Shown in pieces: positions 16,597 to 26,758 of a stretch of 50,446 nucleotides of DNA. Numbering within the stretch: position 1 is the stretch's first letter; each line of letters opens with the position of its first letter. The notes below the pieces were generated by a model, which saw only the letters and a list, made by a program, of their open reading frames with translations, was not told the origin of the DNA and made no database searches. This DNA comes from Sulfuriferula thiophila. Lineage in GTDB: Bacteria > Pseudomonadota > Gammaproteobacteria > Burkholderiales > Sulfuriferulaceae. The stretch is taken from positions 22,728 through 73,173 of the forward strand of contig NZ_BHGL01000035.1 in assembly GCF_003864975.1 (NCBI RefSeq), written 5' to 3'. Both the position numbers and the translations under genes were made by a program.

Positions 16597-17476
16597 TTTT
16601 TTAAGCTGGTCGACTGCCTTACAGACTCGCACTGAGAGTGCGCTGGAGCAGCACCTGCCCAACACCACTACGGCACCACAAACACTGCATCAGGCCATGC
16701 GTTACTCTGTGCTAGGCGGTGGCAAACGGGTGCGCCCATTACTGGCTTTTGCCGCGGGAGAAGCCTGCCAGGCGGATCCTGCGCGCGTGGAAATCGTCGC
16801 CTGCGCCGTAGAACTGATTCATGCCTATTCACTGGTGCATGACGATATGCCGTGCATGGATGACGATGTATTACGGCGCGGCAAACCTACCTGCCATGTC
16901 GAATTCGGCGAAGCCACCGCATTACTGGTGGGCGACAGCCTGCAGAGTCTGGCATTCGAATTACTGGCCACGACCACATTGAGCGACACGCCCACACAAC
17001 AACTGGCAATGATCAAACTGCTGGCTCATGCCTCCGGCTCGCGCGGCATGGCCGGCGGGCAAGCGATAGACCTGGCCAGCGTAGGCGTTGCCCTGAGCCT
17101 GCCTGAACTTGAATTCATGCACATCCACAAAACTGGCGCATTGATTCGCGCTGCGGTGTTACTGGGTGCTTATTGCGGCAAGCCGCTATCCGAAGAACAG
17201 TTTGCCAAACTGGATCACTATGCAAAATGTGTCGGGCTGGCATTCCAGGTAGTCGATGACATCCTGGATGCTGAAGCACCCACCGCCACACTGGGCAAAA
17301 CGGCGGGTAAAGACGCTGAGCAGAATAAGCCGACTTATGTTAGCCTCATGGGCATCGCAGCTGCGAAAACATTCGCCCAGGAACTGCATCGTGACGCACT
17401 CGATGCATTAAATGGCTTTGACCATAGCCAACGCTTGCGCGAGCTCGCAGACTTTATCGTACAGAGATCATTTTGA
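16586..17476 (+). CDS. ispA: Farnesyl diphosphate synthase (polyprenyl synthetase)
   Basis: The start at 16586 (MTIDFLSW) overlaps the end of xseB and gives 296 residues, the family length. Both Asp-rich metal motifs are present: DDMPCMDDD at about 86-94 with RRG following, and DDILD at about 222-226. GGGKRVRP (44-51) binds isopentenyl diphosphate. The residues just before the first motif (HAYSLVHDD) fit the short-chain farnesyl type. The enzyme condenses isopentenyl and dimethylallyl diphosphate to farnesyl diphosphate, feeding ubiquinone, undecaprenyl phosphate and possibly hopanoids. It ends inside the TTGA overlap with dxs. Confidence 0.95.
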   Translation: MTIDFLSWSTALQTRTESALEQHLPNTTTAPQTLHQAMRYSVLGGGKRVRPLLAFAAGEACQADPARVEIVACAVELIHAYSLVHDDMPCMDDDVLRRGKPTCHVEFGEATALLVGDSLQSLAFELLATTTLSDTPTQQLAMIKLLAHASGSRGMAGGQAIDLASVGVALSLPELEFMHIHKTGALIRAAVLLGAYCGKPLSEEQFAKLDHYAKCVGLAFQVVDDILDAEAPTATLGKTAGKDAEQNKPTYVSLMGIAAAKTFAQELHRDALDALNGFDHSQRLRELADFIVQRSF

Positions 17477-19326
17477 GTCAGACTTTCCCTTTGCTAGGCC
17501 GCATTAACAGCCCGCTCGACTTGCGCGAACTGCCGCGTGATGAACTTCCTGCTGTCGCGCAGGAATTACGTGATTTCATGCTCGACAGCATTGCCCGGAC
17601 TGGAGGCCATTTTGCCTCCAATTTTGGCGCAGTCGAGCTGACCATCGCCTTACACTATGTATTTAATACGCCAGATGACCGCCTGGTATGGGATGTAGGC
17701 CATCAGAGCTATCCGCACAAAATCCTGACCGGCCGGCGTGAGGCGATGGCCGGCCTGCGCAAAGCAGACGGCATTGCCGGCTTCCCTAAACGCGACGAAA
17801 GTGAATTTGATACCTTCGGCACGGGACATTCCAGCACCTCGATTTCTGCCGCACTGGGTATGGCCGTCGCCGCCCAACTGGACGGTCTGGAGCGTCGCGC
17901 GGTTGCCATCATCGGTGATGGCGCGATGACAGCAGGCATGGCCTTCGAAGCTTTGAACAATGCCGGCGACATGGATGCCAACCTGCTGGTCATTCTCAAC
18001 GACAACGACATGTCGATTTCACCCAATGTCGGCGCGCTCAATAACTACCTGGCCCGACTCATGTCCGGCAAATTTTATGCAGCGGCACGCCGCGCCAGTG
18101 AAAAAGTGCTGGCACATGTGCCGCCCATGCTGGAACTGGCCAAACGCGCAGAAGAACACGTCAAAGGTTTTGTCACGCCCAGCACCTTGTTTGAAGAATT
18201 CGGCTTTAATTACATCGGCCCGATCGACGGCCATGACCTGAATGTACTGGTCGATACACTGAGTAACATCCGCCGCTTACCCGGCCCGCAATTCCTGCAC
18301 GTAGTCACCAAAAAAGGCAAAGGCTATCTGCCGGCCGAGGAAAACTCCTGCCTGTATCATGGCGTAGGTGCTTTTAATCCTGAGTTAGGCGTACTCGAAA
18401 AAGCCAGTGCCAAACCCACCTACACGCAAATATTCAGCGACTGGCTGTGCGACATGGCGGCGATCGAACCGCGTCTGGTTGGCATCACCCCTGCCATGCG
18501 CGAAGGCTCAGGCCTGGTACGTTTTTCCGAACTGTATCCCAAACGCTATTTTGATGTCGGCATTGCCGAGCAGCATGCGCTGACCTTTGCTGCCGGTCTG
18601 GCGGCCGATGGCTACAAACCGGTAGTCGCCATCTACTCGACCTTTTTACAACGCGCTTACGACCAGCTCATCCACGACATTGCACTGCAAAACCTGCCGG
18701 TAGTATTCGCCATAGACCGTGCCGGCCTGGTCGGTGCCGATGGCCCTACTCACGCTGGAAGTTTTGACCTGAGTTATTTGCGTTGCATACCCAACATGAC
18801 GGTGATGGCACCTTCCGACGAAAACGAATGCCGGCAAATGCTGTATACCGCCATGCAACTCGACCACCCCAGCGCTGTACGCTACCCGCGCGGCACCGGA
18901 TCAGGCACACCTGTCAGCGCCGCCATGCAGGCACTCCCTGTAGGTAAAGGCATCGTGCGTCGACAAGGGCAACGTGTCGCTTTGCTGGCGTTCGGCAGCC
19001 TGGTCACACCGGCGCTGGCTGCTGCAGAACAGATTGATGCTACCGTGGCCGACATGCGTTTTGTGAAACCAATTGATCAAACGCTGATCCAACAGTTAGC
19101 AAGCAGCCATGACCTGATCGTCACGCTGGAAGAAAATGCGATCATGGGTGGCGCAGGCAGTGCAGTAAGCGAATGTCTGCATGCGCTAGGCTTAACCACT
19201 CGCGTTATCCAGCTGGGCTTGCCTGACCACTATATTGACCACGGCGACCATGCTCAAATGCTGCATGAGTGCGGCCTGGATGCAGTTGGTATCATCACCA
19301 ACGTCAACCGCGCTTTATCCGAGTAG
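17473..19326 (+). CDS. dxs: 1-deoxy-D-xylulose-5-phosphate synthase
   Basis: This 617-residue thiamine-diphosphate enzyme makes DXP from pyruvate and glyceraldehyde 3-phosphate, the first step of the MEP isoprenoid pathway. The ThDP-binding motif [18 protein letters not shown] is near residue 145, HVGH-type substrate residues appear in [16 protein letters not shown] (near 75), and the catalytic glutamate lies in [15 protein letters not shown] (near 363). The start codon is TTG at 17473, overlapping the ispA stop as TTGA and giving the normal N-terminus MSQTFPLL. It is translationally coupled to ispA. Confidence 0.97.
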   Translation: MSQTFPLLGRINSPLDLRELPRDELPAVAQELRDFMLDSIARTGGHFASNFGAVELTIALHYVFNTPDDRLVWDVGHQSYPHKILTGRREAMAGLRKADGIAGFPKRDESEFDTFGTGHSSTSISAALGMAVAAQLDGLERRAVAIIGDGAMTAGMAFEALNNAGDMDANLLVILNDNDMSISPNVGALNNYLARLMSGKFYAAARRASEKVLAHVPPMLELAKRAEEHVKGFVTPSTLFEEFGFNYIGPIDGHDLNVLVDTLSNIRRLPGPQFLHVVTKKGKGYLPAEENSCLYHGVGAFNPELGVLEKASAKPTYTQIFSDWLCDMAAIEPRLVGITPAMREGSGLVRFSELYPKRYFDVGIAEQHALTFAAGLAADGYKPVVAIYSTFLQRAYDQLIHDIALQNLPVVFAIDRAGLVGADGPTHAGSFDLSYLRCIPNMTVMAPSDENECRQMLYTAMQLDHPSAVRYPRGTGSGTPVSAAMQALPVGKGIVRRQGQRVALLAFGSLVTPALAAAEQIDATVADMRFVKPIDQTLIQQLASSHDLIVTLEENAIMGGAGSAVSECLHALGLTTRVIQLGLPDHYIDHGDHAQMLHECGLDAVGIITNVNRALSE

Positions 19327-19388
19327 TTTACTCAGGTATTAGCGCGCGTTATACTGAACACATATTTAGCTTCTTAACAGGACCCATC

Positions 19389-20198
19389 ATGAACGACTGT
19401 TGTGACATCACCACACCGATGCCGGATGTGCAAAACTATGCGGATACCCGCCAGATTGCTATCAATAAGGTAGGCATCAAATCGATTCGCCACCCGGTCA
19501 AAGTGGCCGATAAAAGCAGCGGCATCCAGCACACGATTGCCAGTTTCAACATGTATGTGTTCTTGCCACACAATTTCAAAGGCACACACATGTCGCGCTT
19601 CGTGGAGATACTCAACACCAACGAACGCGAGATTTCCATTGAAAACTTCGAGTCCATTTTGCGGCAAATGGTGCAACGCCTGGAAGCGGACTCCGGCTAT
19701 ATTGAAATGAGTTTCCCTTATTTCATCAACAAAACCGCCCCAATTTCCGGCGTGCAGAGCCTGATGGATTACGACGTCACGCTCATTGGCGCGATCGAAA
19801 ACGGCAAGTACGTACACACCACCAAAGTCGTGGTGCCGGTCACCAGCCTGTGCCCGTGCTCCAAGAAAATCTCCGACTACGGTGCTCATAACCAGCGCTC
19901 ACACGTCACCATCAGCGCACGTACCAACGATTTCATGTGGATCGAGGATATCGTTGCTGTTGCTGAAAAACAGGCATCCTGCGAGCTATACGGCTTGCTG
20001 AAGCGCCCGGATGAGAAATTTGTCACTGAACGCGCCTACGACAATCCGAAATTTGTCGAAGACATGGTACGTGACGTTGCTGCTGCGCTGGACAGAGAGA
20101 CGCGCATAGACAGTTATGTGGTGGAAAGCGAAAACTTCGAATCCATCCACAATCACTCTGCCTATGCCCTGATTGAACGTGACAAACTCGCAAGCTGA
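19389..20198 (+). CDS. folE2: GTP cyclohydrolase IB (FolE2)
   Basis: The ATG at 19389 has ACAGGA in front and gives 269 residues, the normal length; an upstream in-frame start inside dxs is rejected. FolE2 converts GTP to 7,8-dihydroneopterin triphosphate for folate and related pathways. The family signature is the metal-binding cysteine in [21 protein letters not shown] (split about residue 150) and the GIKSIRHPV start. Unlike FolE1 it works with several metals other than zinc. It is separated from dxs by 62 bases containing a TATACT-like -10 element, so it probably has its own promoter. Confidence 0.95.
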   Translation: MNDCCDITTPMPDVQNYADTRQIAINKVGIKSIRHPVKVADKSSGIQHTIASFNMYVFLPHNFKGTHMSRFVEILNTNEREISIENFESILRQMVQRLEADSGYIEMSFPYFINKTAPISGVQSLMDYDVTLIGAIENGKYVHTTKVVVPVTSLCPCSKKISDYGAHNQRSHVTISARTNDFMWIEDIVAVAEKQASCELYGLLKRPDEKFVTERAYDNPKFVEDMVRDVAAALDRETRIDSYVVESENFESIHNHSAYALIERDKLAS

Positions 20199-20219
20199 CC
20201 GAGATCAAGCGTAAACGCC

Positions 20220-20930
20220 ATGAAGCCAGTCGCCATTTTTCGCCATATTCCCATTGAAGGCCCGGGTTATTTTGCCGACTTTCTCGACCAACACCAGATT
20301 CCCTGGCTGCTGGTCAAAATAGATGAAAACGAGCCCATCCCTGCAGATCCGACAGCGTTTTCCGGACTGGTATTCATGGGTGGCAACATGAGCGTGAATG
20401 ATCCGCTGCCGTGGATAGCACAATCGCTGGCATTGATACGCAACGCTATCGCCGCAGATATTCCGGTGCTCGGACACTGCCTGGGCGGTCAGCTCATCTC
20501 CAAAGCGCTGGGCGCGACCATCAGCCTCAACCCGGTGAAAGAAATCGGCTGGGGCGAGGTATACGCCAGTGACAATGACAGCGCCCGTGCCTGGCTGGAT
20601 GGCCTCAGTCAATTCACCAGCTTCCACTGGCACGGCGAAACCTTCGCACTGCCTGAAGGCGCCACACACATCCTTAAAAGCCAGTACTGCGACAATCAGG
20701 CCTACGTGGTCGGCAAACATCTGGCAATGCAATGCCACGTTGAAATGACCGCAGATATGGTCATCAGTTGGTGCGAGCACGGTGCAGATGAAATCCAGGC
20801 TGCCATTGCCAGCCCTGCCGTGCAAAAGCCAGCGGATATGCAAGTAGACATGAGCGTTAAACTGGGTAAACTGAATCGCGTAGCAGACCGCCTGTACAGT
20901 CGCTGGATCAAAGGCTTGTCGCAGCCATGA
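20220..20930 (+). CDS. Class I glutamine amidotransferase-like protein (GMP-synthase-type GATase)
   Basis: The 236-residue single-domain protein has the nucleophile cysteine in GHCLGGQLISKALG (about residue 87) and the FHWHGETFALP block typical of stand-alone GATase1 proteins (YfeJ/GuaA-like). A MQCHVEM stretch supplies the likely catalytic His and Glu (near 175-179). Such proteins are often annotated as GMP synthase glutamine amidotransferase, but no synthetase partner is present. Related proteins hydrolyse gamma-glutamyl compounds. It is 21 bases behind folE2 and overlaps the next small gene by 4 bases, so it is likely in one transcript with both. Confidence 0.85.
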   Translation: MKPVAIFRHIPIEGPGYFADFLDQHQIPWLLVKIDENEPIPADPTAFSGLVFMGGNMSVNDPLPWIAQSLALIRNAIAADIPVLGHCLGGQLISKALGATISLNPVKEIGWGEVYASDNDSARAWLDGLSQFTSFHWHGETFALPEGATHILKSQYCDNQAYVVGKHLAMQCHVEMTADMVISWCEHGADEIQAAIASPAVQKPADMQVDMSVKLGKLNRVADRLYSRWIKGLSQP

Positions 20931-21184
20931 ACACCTTAATCAGCCTCGACCAACTCCATGAGATGATAGGGCTGAGTTTTACCTGGCGGCACAATCACTA
21001 CCTTGCTGTCGAAATCATCGACCAGCCCCCGACCCTTATCGCACAAAAACACACACCGGATCATGCCATTCAGGCAGACGTGCACGGACGTGCCCATCGT
21101 GAAGTCGCCACCACAATTAGTATCCCCATACTCTCCAGGGATGGCACGCAACTTCACCCGGAATTTCTCCTCATAAAATTCTGA
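20927..21184 (+). CDS. Small conserved-looking protein of unknown function
   Basis: The 85-residue protein starts in an ATGA overlap with the amidotransferase stop, which strongly supports it as real. It is a predicted small beta-rich domain (FTWRHNHYLAVEIIDQPPTLIA) with a His-rich central part. No signal peptide or membrane helix is seen. I do not recognise the family. Translational coupling suggests a role connected to the amidotransferase. Confidence 0.65.
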   Translation: MNTLISLDQLHEMIGLSFTWRHNHYLAVEIIDQPPTLIAQKHTPDHAIQADVHGRAHREVATTISIPILSRDGTQLHPEFLLIKF

Positions 21185-21207
21185 TTCGTTTTTTTCAATT
21201 TACTTTC

Positions 21208-21235
21208 TTGACGAATTTGTGAAAACCAGTATAAT
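21208..21235 (+). promoter_or_regulatory. Sigma-70 promoter for tRNA-Lys
   Basis: TTGACG (21208-21213) and TATAAT (21230-21235) are separated by 16 bases. Transcription would start about 8 bases before the mature tRNA. This is the clearest consensus promoter in the window. Confidence 0.85.
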
Positions 21236-21249
21236 TGCGGCTCTCAACT

Positions 21250-21325
21250 GGGTCGGTAGCTCAGCCGGTAGAGCAGCGGACTTTTAATCCGTTTGTCGCG
21301 GGTTCGACCCCCGCCCGACCCACCA
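21250..21325 (+). tRNA. tRNA-Lys (anticodon UUU)
   Basis: The 76-nt gene folds as a complete cloverleaf: acceptor GGGTCGG/CCGACCC, D-arm GCTC/GAGC, anticodon stem GCGGA/TCCGT around loop CTTTTAA (anticodon TTT), and T-arm GCGGG-TTCGACC-CCCGC. The 3' CCA is encoded. A consensus promoter precedes it and a perfect terminator follows, so it is a stand-alone transcription unit. Confidence 0.97.
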
Positions 21326-21332
21326 GAAAATT

Positions 21333-21359
21333 AAGGCTTGCAGAAATGCAAGCCTTTTT
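21333..21359 (+). terminator. Intrinsic terminator of tRNA-Lys
   Basis: AAGGCTTGCA, a GAAA tetraloop and TGCAAGCCTT form a perfect 10-bp stem, followed by T residues. Confidence 0.95.
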
Positions 21360-21378
21360 CGTTTCCGCCGTAACTAAA

Positions 21379-21648
21379 TTAAGCCATCAGCAGCAGATCA
21401 CCCCTGACATCTACAACCGACGTTAATATCGTCAACGCCATCTGCGCATGTTCGGCCACTTCACGCCCCAGATCAGTCAAGTAGCCGCCATCCTCATCCG
21501 TCACCAGCCCTTTTGCATGCAAACGACTAGTCGCTGCAATCACTACCGGATCCGCATTGCTATGTACCTTAACCCCTTGCTGGGTGGTTCCCAGATCATA
21601 ACGTAACAGTGCATTCAACTCATCAACCAGATCCTGGGTATAAAACAT
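21379..21648 (-). CDS. TIGR02647 family protein (predicted DNA-binding)
   Basis: This 89-residue protein has the TIGR02647 pattern: LVDELNALLRYDLGTTQQG, KVHSNADPVVIAA, RLHAKGLVTDEDGGYLTDLG, then AEHAQ. It reads like a winged-helix or MarR-like small domain and is annotated as DNA-binding in many proteobacteria, without experimental function that I know of. GAGGAG precedes the ATG. It is convergent with tRNA-Lys and divergent from the KdtA-like gene. Confidence 0.85.
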   Translation of the reverse strand: MFYTQDLVDELNALLRYDLGTTQQGVKVHSNADPVVIAATSRLHAKGLVTDEDGGYLTDLGREVAEHAQMALTILTSVVDVRGDLLLMA

Positions 21649-21873
21649 GGCAACTCCTCGCTAACAATGGGATTAAATTTAATTGTGCTATGCAACACTT
21701 TCACAGTAGACCACTCGCTATCCGGCGTCAACCTGCTGCAACAGGAAAGCACTCAAGCCAAATTTTTCTCCACGCTGCAACACTACGGACAATGCAAAGC
21801 ATTTGGATTCACCCCTTCATTTAAGGTATCCTTAAGTATTTTTTTTAACCGCACTAAACACGCTAGGCACATT

Positions 21874-22941
21874 ATGGGTTTGTTTGATTTTCTGGGTTTT
21901 AACAAGTTACCTGCAGGCGTAACAAATAGCAGCTTGCTCATCACGGATACCGCCACCCTGGCACGGGCAGGCGCATTCATCGAAGCACTGCAAGCCAAGT
22001 TCCACAATATTGCCATTGCCTTAGTCGACACACCGAACACCACACCTGCATTACCGCACATCGTTTTACCTGGTGAAACAACGGCAGCCATTGCACGGCT
22101 GCAAAAAATCCAGCCACAACGTTTAATTGCACTCGGCTTGGCTGGCGACTATGCCCCACTGGTAAAGTCTGTAGCATGTCCACGCTACTGGATTAATGCA
22201 CACGATGCCGCCGCTGCAGAAGCCGGCTGCCAGGTACTCACCACCTCGCATGCCGGGCTAGCTTTAACCGGCGCTGTCGTCACTGGCGACCCGTTAGCAG
22301 GTCTGGATAGCTTGCCGCCCATTACAGCAGATGCCGAACTGTGCCTGCGCTTCAAGGAACAACGCGAGAGCGGTCGCTGGTTAGGCTATTTCGCCGCAAC
22401 GGGTGAAAATGAGGAAGATCTCGCCTATGCCCTGTTCAGCCGGGCAATGCGGCACAAAATGGGCCTGATGCTGCTGGCGCCACGCGACCCGGAGCGCTGC
22501 GAACCGGTATACCGCGAATCCATTAAATACCGTCTGCAAACCATACGTCATCAGCGCTTTTCAACCTCGTTTGTACCAATCAAAACACGCGTGTATTACA
22601 TCGAACAGGAACACCCACTCGCCGCATTCTATGGTTGCGTAGATTTCGTGGTAGCGGGTGCCACCTTGCATGCTGATGCCAGAAACGTACCGGATATCCT
22701 CTCGCCGATATTGCATGGCAAACCAGTATTAGTCGGTGCAGCACATCGCGACCAGCCATTGATTGCCGCAGCAATTGAAGCTGGCGTGGTATTGGCAGGC
22801 ATAGACAATGAACAACTGTTCACCCACATCAAAGCCCTGTTGGACGATCCTGACTATGGCAGCAAAGTCGCCAGTCAGGCAAGCGACTGGCTCAATCTGC
22901 AGGTGGGCTCCAGCGCACGCGTACTGGCCTTGCTCAATTAG
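21874..22941 (+). CDS. Short KdtA-like (GT30-related) glycosyltransferase-fold protein
   Basis: From ATG 21874 the protein has 355 residues; a much earlier in-frame start at 21667 is rejected because its extra 69 residues are low quality and include poly-Phe-type codons. The C-terminal half follows the pattern of 3-deoxy-D-manno-octulosonic acid (Kdo) transferase: GLMLLAPRDPERCEPV, an aromatic-acidic AAFYGCVDFVVAGATLH block, and a PILHGKPVLVGAAHRDQP nucleotide-sugar loop. True WaaA is about 420 residues with an N-terminal membrane anchor and an E-x-E-x-W acceptor site. Both are missing here, so it is likely a divergent paralogue. It is followed at 6 bases by a thioredoxin-like gene, then ampD. 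Confidence 0.65.
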   Translation: MGLFDFLGFNKLPAGVTNSSLLITDTATLARAGAFIEALQAKFHNIAIALVDTPNTTPALPHIVLPGETTAAIARLQKIQPQRLIALGLAGDYAPLVKSVACPRYWINAHDAAAAEAGCQVLTTSHAGLALTGAVVTGDPLAGLDSLPPITADAELCLRFKEQRESGRWLGYFAATGENEEDLAYALFSRAMRHKMGLMLLAPRDPERCEPVYRESIKYRLQTIRHQRFSTSFVPIKTRVYYIEQEHPLAAFYGCVDFVVAGATLHADARNVPDILSPILHGKPVLVGAAHRDQPLIAAAIEAGVVLAGIDNEQLFTHIKALLDDPDYGSKVASQASDWLNLQVGSSARVLALLN

Positions 22942-22947
22942 ACCACC

Positions 22948-23286
22948 ATGCAAGTCAGACCACTCACCGAGTTTGACTTTCACCCGCGACTAGCGGATAG
23001 CAACGGAGTCAGCCTGGTGCTATTCAGCGCACCCGGTTGCGGCAGTTGCCGGGTCTGGTTACGTTTACTGAGCGATTTTACCGACCCGCTGCTGCAACAC
23101 TGCTATGTAGTAGATGTGCAACTCGCTACTGCGGTGGCGCGCGAGTACGAAGTATTTCATTTGCCGAGTCTGTTTTTATTTGTCGATGGCAAATTTCACG
23201 CTCAATTACAGGCAGAGGCCACGCCCAAACAATTATCTCAGGCGATCGGCACGCTACTTAACCTGCCGCCACAAGACGAACCATGA
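22948..23286 (+). CDS. Thioredoxin-family protein (CGSC active site)
   Basis: The 112-residue protein is a single thioredoxin fold without signal peptide. The redox pair is CGSC at residues 31-34 after LVLFSAPG, and the cis-Pro loop appears in HLPSLFLFVDG (near 71). CGSC instead of CGPC suggests a different redox potential or partner. It is the middle gene of a run with the KdtA-like protein (6-base gap) and ampD (ATGA overlap). The partner is unknown. Confidence 0.85.
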   Translation: MQVRPLTEFDFHPRLADSNGVSLVLFSAPGCGSCRVWLRLLSDFTDPLLQHCYVVDVQLATAVAREYEVFHLPSLFLFVDGKFHAQLQAEATPKQLSQAIGTLLNLPPQDEP

Positions 23287-23816
23287 CCATACACATAGAT
23301 GCCAATGGCGTAGCCTCTCCCGCACGTTTCATCGCCTCGCCGCATTGTGACTGGCGTGCACGCACGGATGACATCCGCCTGATTGTGATCCACAACATTT
23401 CATTACCGCCAGGACAGTTCGGTGGTAATGGCGTGATTGAGCTGTTTACTGGAAAGCTGGATGCGCATGCTCATCCCTACTATGTGCAAATTAGTCACCT
23501 GCGCGTTTCAGCGCATTTCTTTATTCGGCGTGATGGTGAGCTGATTCAGTTTGTGCCCTGCACCAAACGCGCCTGGCACGCCGGCATATCCAACTGGCAG
23601 GGCTGGGAACGCTGCAACGACTTCTCTATCGGCATCGAACTGGAAGGCGACGACAGCACCCCTTTTACTGACGCCCAATACCAGCGATTACAACAACTTA
23701 CCGTAGCACTCAAACGAACCTATCCAATTGCAGCCATTACCGGACACAGTGACATTGCGCCAGGACGAAAAACTGACCCCGGGCCTTATTTTGACTGGAA
23801 ACGCTGTCAGCCATAA
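23283..23816 (+). CDS. ampD: 1,6-anhydro-N-acetylmuramyl-L-alanine amidase
   Basis: This 177-residue cytoplasmic zinc amidase removes the peptide from anhydromuropeptides during cell-wall recycling and thereby lowers beta-lactamase induction. The amidase_2 family pattern is complete: IVIHNISLPPGQFGG (first His, near residue 35), VSAHFFIRRDGELIQFVP, RAWHAGISNWQG, NDFSIGIELEGDD and GHSDIAPGRKTDPGPYFDW, with the second His and the Asp. It overlaps the thioredoxin-like gene by ATGA. Confidence 0.96.
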   Translation: MTIHIDANGVASPARFIASPHCDWRARTDDIRLIVIHNISLPPGQFGGNGVIELFTGKLDAHAHPYYVQISHLRVSAHFFIRRDGELIQFVPCTKRAWHAGISNWQGWERCNDFSIGIELEGDDSTPFTDAQYQRLQQLTVALKRTYPIAAITGHSDIAPGRKTDPGPYFDWKRCQP

Positions 23817-23932
23817 ACAGCGTCATTGATGATGAAGTTAAAAAACGATGCGAATCAGAGCCGACGTTGCAATGACTTAACTGAAAGTACTGTATCTCAA
23901 CAAAAAAATTGAAGGGATGCGTACACATAACC

Positions 23933-23953
23933 CACCTGCACCTGCACCTGCAC
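23933..23953 (+). repeat. CACCTG hexamer repeat, 3.5 copies
   Basis: CACCTG is repeated three times plus CAC. It is a short microsatellite in non-coding DNA. Confidence 0.85.
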
Positions 23954-23974
23954 AATAAAGTCAAAACCTTCATA

Positions 23975-24011
23975 ATGCTGGCATGGACGATGCAATAGAC
24001 CATGCCAGCAT
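23975..24011. repeat. Perfect 12-bp inverted repeat
   Basis: ATGCTGGCATGG (23975-23986) and CCATGCCAGCAT (24000-24011) flank a 13-base loop. The hairpin has no U-tract. It may end the ampD transcript or be a regulator site. Confidence 0.7.
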
Positions 24012-24157
24012 GTAATGCAATCGCCCCGTTTAACCGAACATAATTAATCACCCCATCGTCCCAGTTGCTTCTGTTTACCCAAGCAGTTTTACGCAAACTC
24101 GCAATTTGCGGCATAATTCGGGGATTACCCAATACCTGAAATCGAACTCCGCTCAAA

Positions 24158-26758
24158 ATGGCTGAATCTGCAAAAAACAAAGCACCGGCACACGAAAATC
24201 CAGAGCTCGATATCCAGGCAAAAAACCACACACCCATGATGCAGCAATATCTGCGCATCAAGGCCGAACACCCTGACAAGCTGTTGTTTTATCGCATGGG
24301 TGATTTTTACGAGCTGTTTTTTGATGACGCCGTACGCGCCTCACAATTGCTCGGCATCACCCTCACCACACGCGGCGCCACTGCCGGCACGCCAATTAAA
24401 ATGGCAGGCGTGCCCTATCATGCCGCTGAGCAATATCTGGCAAAACTGGTCAAACTGGGTTTATCCATAGCGATTTGCGAACAAGTCGGTGACCCGGCTA
24501 CCAGCAAGGGACCAGTTGAACGTCGTGTCGCCCGTATCGTCACCCCTGGCACACTGACAGATGCCGCATTGCTGGATGACCATCGCGACAGCTTGCTGCT
24601 GACCATCGCCACCCTTTCGGGCTCCTTGCTGGGGCTGGCCTGGCTAAATTTATCCAGCGGAGAATTTCACGTCAGCGAAATTGAGCCTAAACAATTAGCG
24701 GCGACACTGGAACGCATCGCTCCGGCTGAGATTCTGATCGCAGAAGGCGCAGCATACCCGGCTCTACTCGACTCACCCATCACCCATGAACTGCCCGTGT
24801 GGCAATTCGACTTGAAACGCGCGCACGAATTACTGTGCCAGCAATTCGCCACACATGACTTACAAAGTTTCGGCTGCGCGCAAATGGATGTCGCCATCAG
24901 CGCAGCAGGCGCACTACTGCAATATGCGCAAGCCACTCAGCGCGGGCAATTGCCGCACATTAACGGCATTATTGTCGAACGTGACAGTGAGTTCGTGCTG
25001 ATGGATGCAGCTACCCGACGCAATCTGGAAATCAGCGAAACCCTGCGCGGTGAAGCTGCGCCCACGCTGCTGTCCCTGCTCAACACATGTGCCACCAGCA
25101 TGGGAACACGCCGGTTGCGGCACTGGCTGCATCATCCACTGCGTGACCGTAATCTGTTAGGTCAGCGTCAACTCGCGATCGGCAAGCTAATAGAGTATGG
25201 CCACAGCCGCACTCAACTTCAGCAAGCCTTGCAGAATTGCGTCGATATCGAACGCATCAGCGGGCGCATCGCCTTGGCAAGTGCACGTCCGCGTGATCTG
25301 TCAGGCTTGCGCGACACCTTGGGCTGGCTACCAGCGCTGCAGCAACACCTCATCACCATAGACAGTCCACTTGTTCAACAACTGGCTACCGCTTGCAATC
25401 CACAAGATGCTCTATACCAGCAGCTCTGCCGTGCTGTTCGCACCGAGCCCTCGGTCGTGCTGCGCGAAGGTGGAGTCATTGCCGATGGCTACGATAGTGA
25501 ACTTGATGAGCTGCGCGGGTTACAGACTAACAGTGGCGAATTTCTGATTGCACTGGAAGCGCGTGAACGTGAACGTACCGGCATTGCCACGCTGCGGGTT
25601 GAATACAACCGGGTGCACGGTTTCTACATAGAAATCGGTCGCGCCCAGGCTGACAATGTGCCGGAAGATTACCGTCGTCGGCAAACGCTAAAGAATGCCG
25701 AACGCTACATCACGCCGGAATTAAAAGCTTTCGAAGACAAGGCCTTATCCGCAGCTGACCGTGCACTCGCACGCGAGAAGATGCTCTATGATGAGTTGCT
25801 GGTATCGCTATTGCCTGCTGTGCCACAACTGCAAATGCTGGCTTCAGCACTGGCCCAGCTCGATACCCTCTGCGCCCTCGCTGAGCGTGCTGAAACCCTG
25901 AATTTTAGCCAGCCTGAACTCACCGACGATGCCGTCATCAGCATTAGTGCAGGGCGACATCCTGTGGTTGAAAACCGTATCGGCAATTTCATTCCGAATG
26001 ACACCGAGCTGACACGCACCCGGCAGATGCTGCTGATTACGGGTCCGAACATGGGTGGTAAATCAACTTACATGCGCCAGACGGCATTAATCACTCTATT
26101 GGCCTGTTGTGGCAGCTGGGTTCCTGCGAAACAGGCTCGTATCGGCGTAATCGATCAGATTTTTACCCGCATCGGCAGCTCGGATGATCTGGCTGGCGGG
26201 CGCTCCACCTTCATGGTAGAAATGACCGAAACTGCGCACATTCTGCATAACGCCAGTGCACAAAGCCTGGTACTGCTGGATGAAATCGGGCGCGGCACAT
26301 CAACTTTTGACGGCCTTGCGCTGGCCTGGGCTGTGGCACGGCAGTTAGCTGAAAAAACTCGCGCCTACACTCTGTTTGCCACGCACTATTTTGAACTGAC
26401 GCAACTCCCTGTCACCTGGCGGCAAATCGTCAACGTACATGTGGAAGCCGTTGAACATAAAGACCGCATCGTATTTTTACATAGCGTCAAGGATGGCCCG
26501 GCCAATCAGAGTTATGGATTGCAAGTCGCTGCTCTGGCTGGCGTGCCTCAGGCCATCATCCTGTCGGCAAAACGCAAACTGATCGAACTCGAACAAGCGG
26601 CTACCTTGAGTACCCAGCAAGCTGACTTATTTACCGACAAAACCCCTGCCCTCGAACCACACCCCGCCATCGACCTGCTTGACAGCATCGATCCTGACAC
26701 CTTAAGCCCGAAAGCTGCGTTAGAGTTGCTCTATACGCTCAAATCTCTCCAACCATGA
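24158..26758 (+). CDS. mutS: DNA mismatch repair ATPase MutS
   Basis: The 866-residue protein recognises mismatches and starts methyl-directed repair with MutL. The mismatch-reading [11 protein letters not shown] motif is near residue 48, the connector and lever domains follow, and the ATPase holds [13 protein letters not shown] (Walker A, near 628), [16 protein letters not shown] (Walker B and signature) and the [10 protein letters not shown] histidine. Full length compares well with E. coli (853). The ATG is preceded by a noncoding region, and the gene overlaps rsgA by 4 bases. Confidence 0.98.
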   Translation: MAESAKNKAPAHENPELDIQAKNHTPMMQQYLRIKAEHPDKLLFYRMGDFYELFFDDAVRASQLLGITLTTRGATAGTPIKMAGVPYHAAEQYLAKLVKLGLSIAICEQVGDPATSKGPVERRVARIVTPGTLTDAALLDDHRDSLLLTIATLSGSLLGLAWLNLSSGEFHVSEIEPKQLAATLERIAPAEILIAEGAAYPALLDSPITHELPVWQFDLKRAHELLCQQFATHDLQSFGCAQMDVAISAAGALLQYAQATQRGQLPHINGIIVERDSEFVLMDAATRRNLEISETLRGEAAPTLLSLLNTCATSMGTRRLRHWLHHPLRDRNLLGQRQLAIGKLIEYGHSRTQLQQALQNCVDIERISGRIALASARPRDLSGLRDTLGWLPALQQHLITIDSPLVQQLATACNPQDALYQQLCRAVRTEPSVVLREGGVIADGYDSELDELRGLQTNSGEFLIALEARERERTGIATLRVEYNRVHGFYIEIGRAQADNVPEDYRRRQTLKNAERYITPELKAFEDKALSAADRALAREKMLYDELLVSLLPAVPQLQMLASALAQLDTLCALAERAETLNFSQPELTDDAVISISAGRHPVVENRIGNFIPNDTELTRTRQMLLITGPNMGGKSTYMRQTALITLLACCGSWVPAKQARIGVIDQIFTRIGSSDDLAGGRSTFMVEMTETAHILHNASAQSLVLLDEIGRGTSTFDGLALAWAVARQLAEKTRAYTLFATHYFELTQLPVTWRQIVNVHVEAVEHKDRIVFLHSVKDGPANQSYGLQVAALAGVPQAIILSAKRKLIELEQAATLSTQQADLFTDKTPALEPHPAIDLLDSIDPDTLSPKAALELLYTLKSLQP

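Larger units (their letters stand above)
23817..24157. other. 341-base gene-free stretch between ampD and mutS
   Basis: No convincing gene is seen. It contains a CACCTG hexamer array and a perfect 12-bp inverted repeat (listed separately). The mutS promoter is expected in its right part, but no consensus element stands out. Confidence 0.6.

Noticed and set aside
21667-21873. N-terminal extension of the KdtA-like protein
   Set aside because: The extra 69 residues do not resemble the family membrane anchor and run through promoter-like AT-rich DNA.
23737-24279. 180-codon minus-strand frame across the ampD-mutS gap
   Set aside because: It overlaps both gene ends. The predicted protein is Cys- and Trp-rich noise without a start signal.
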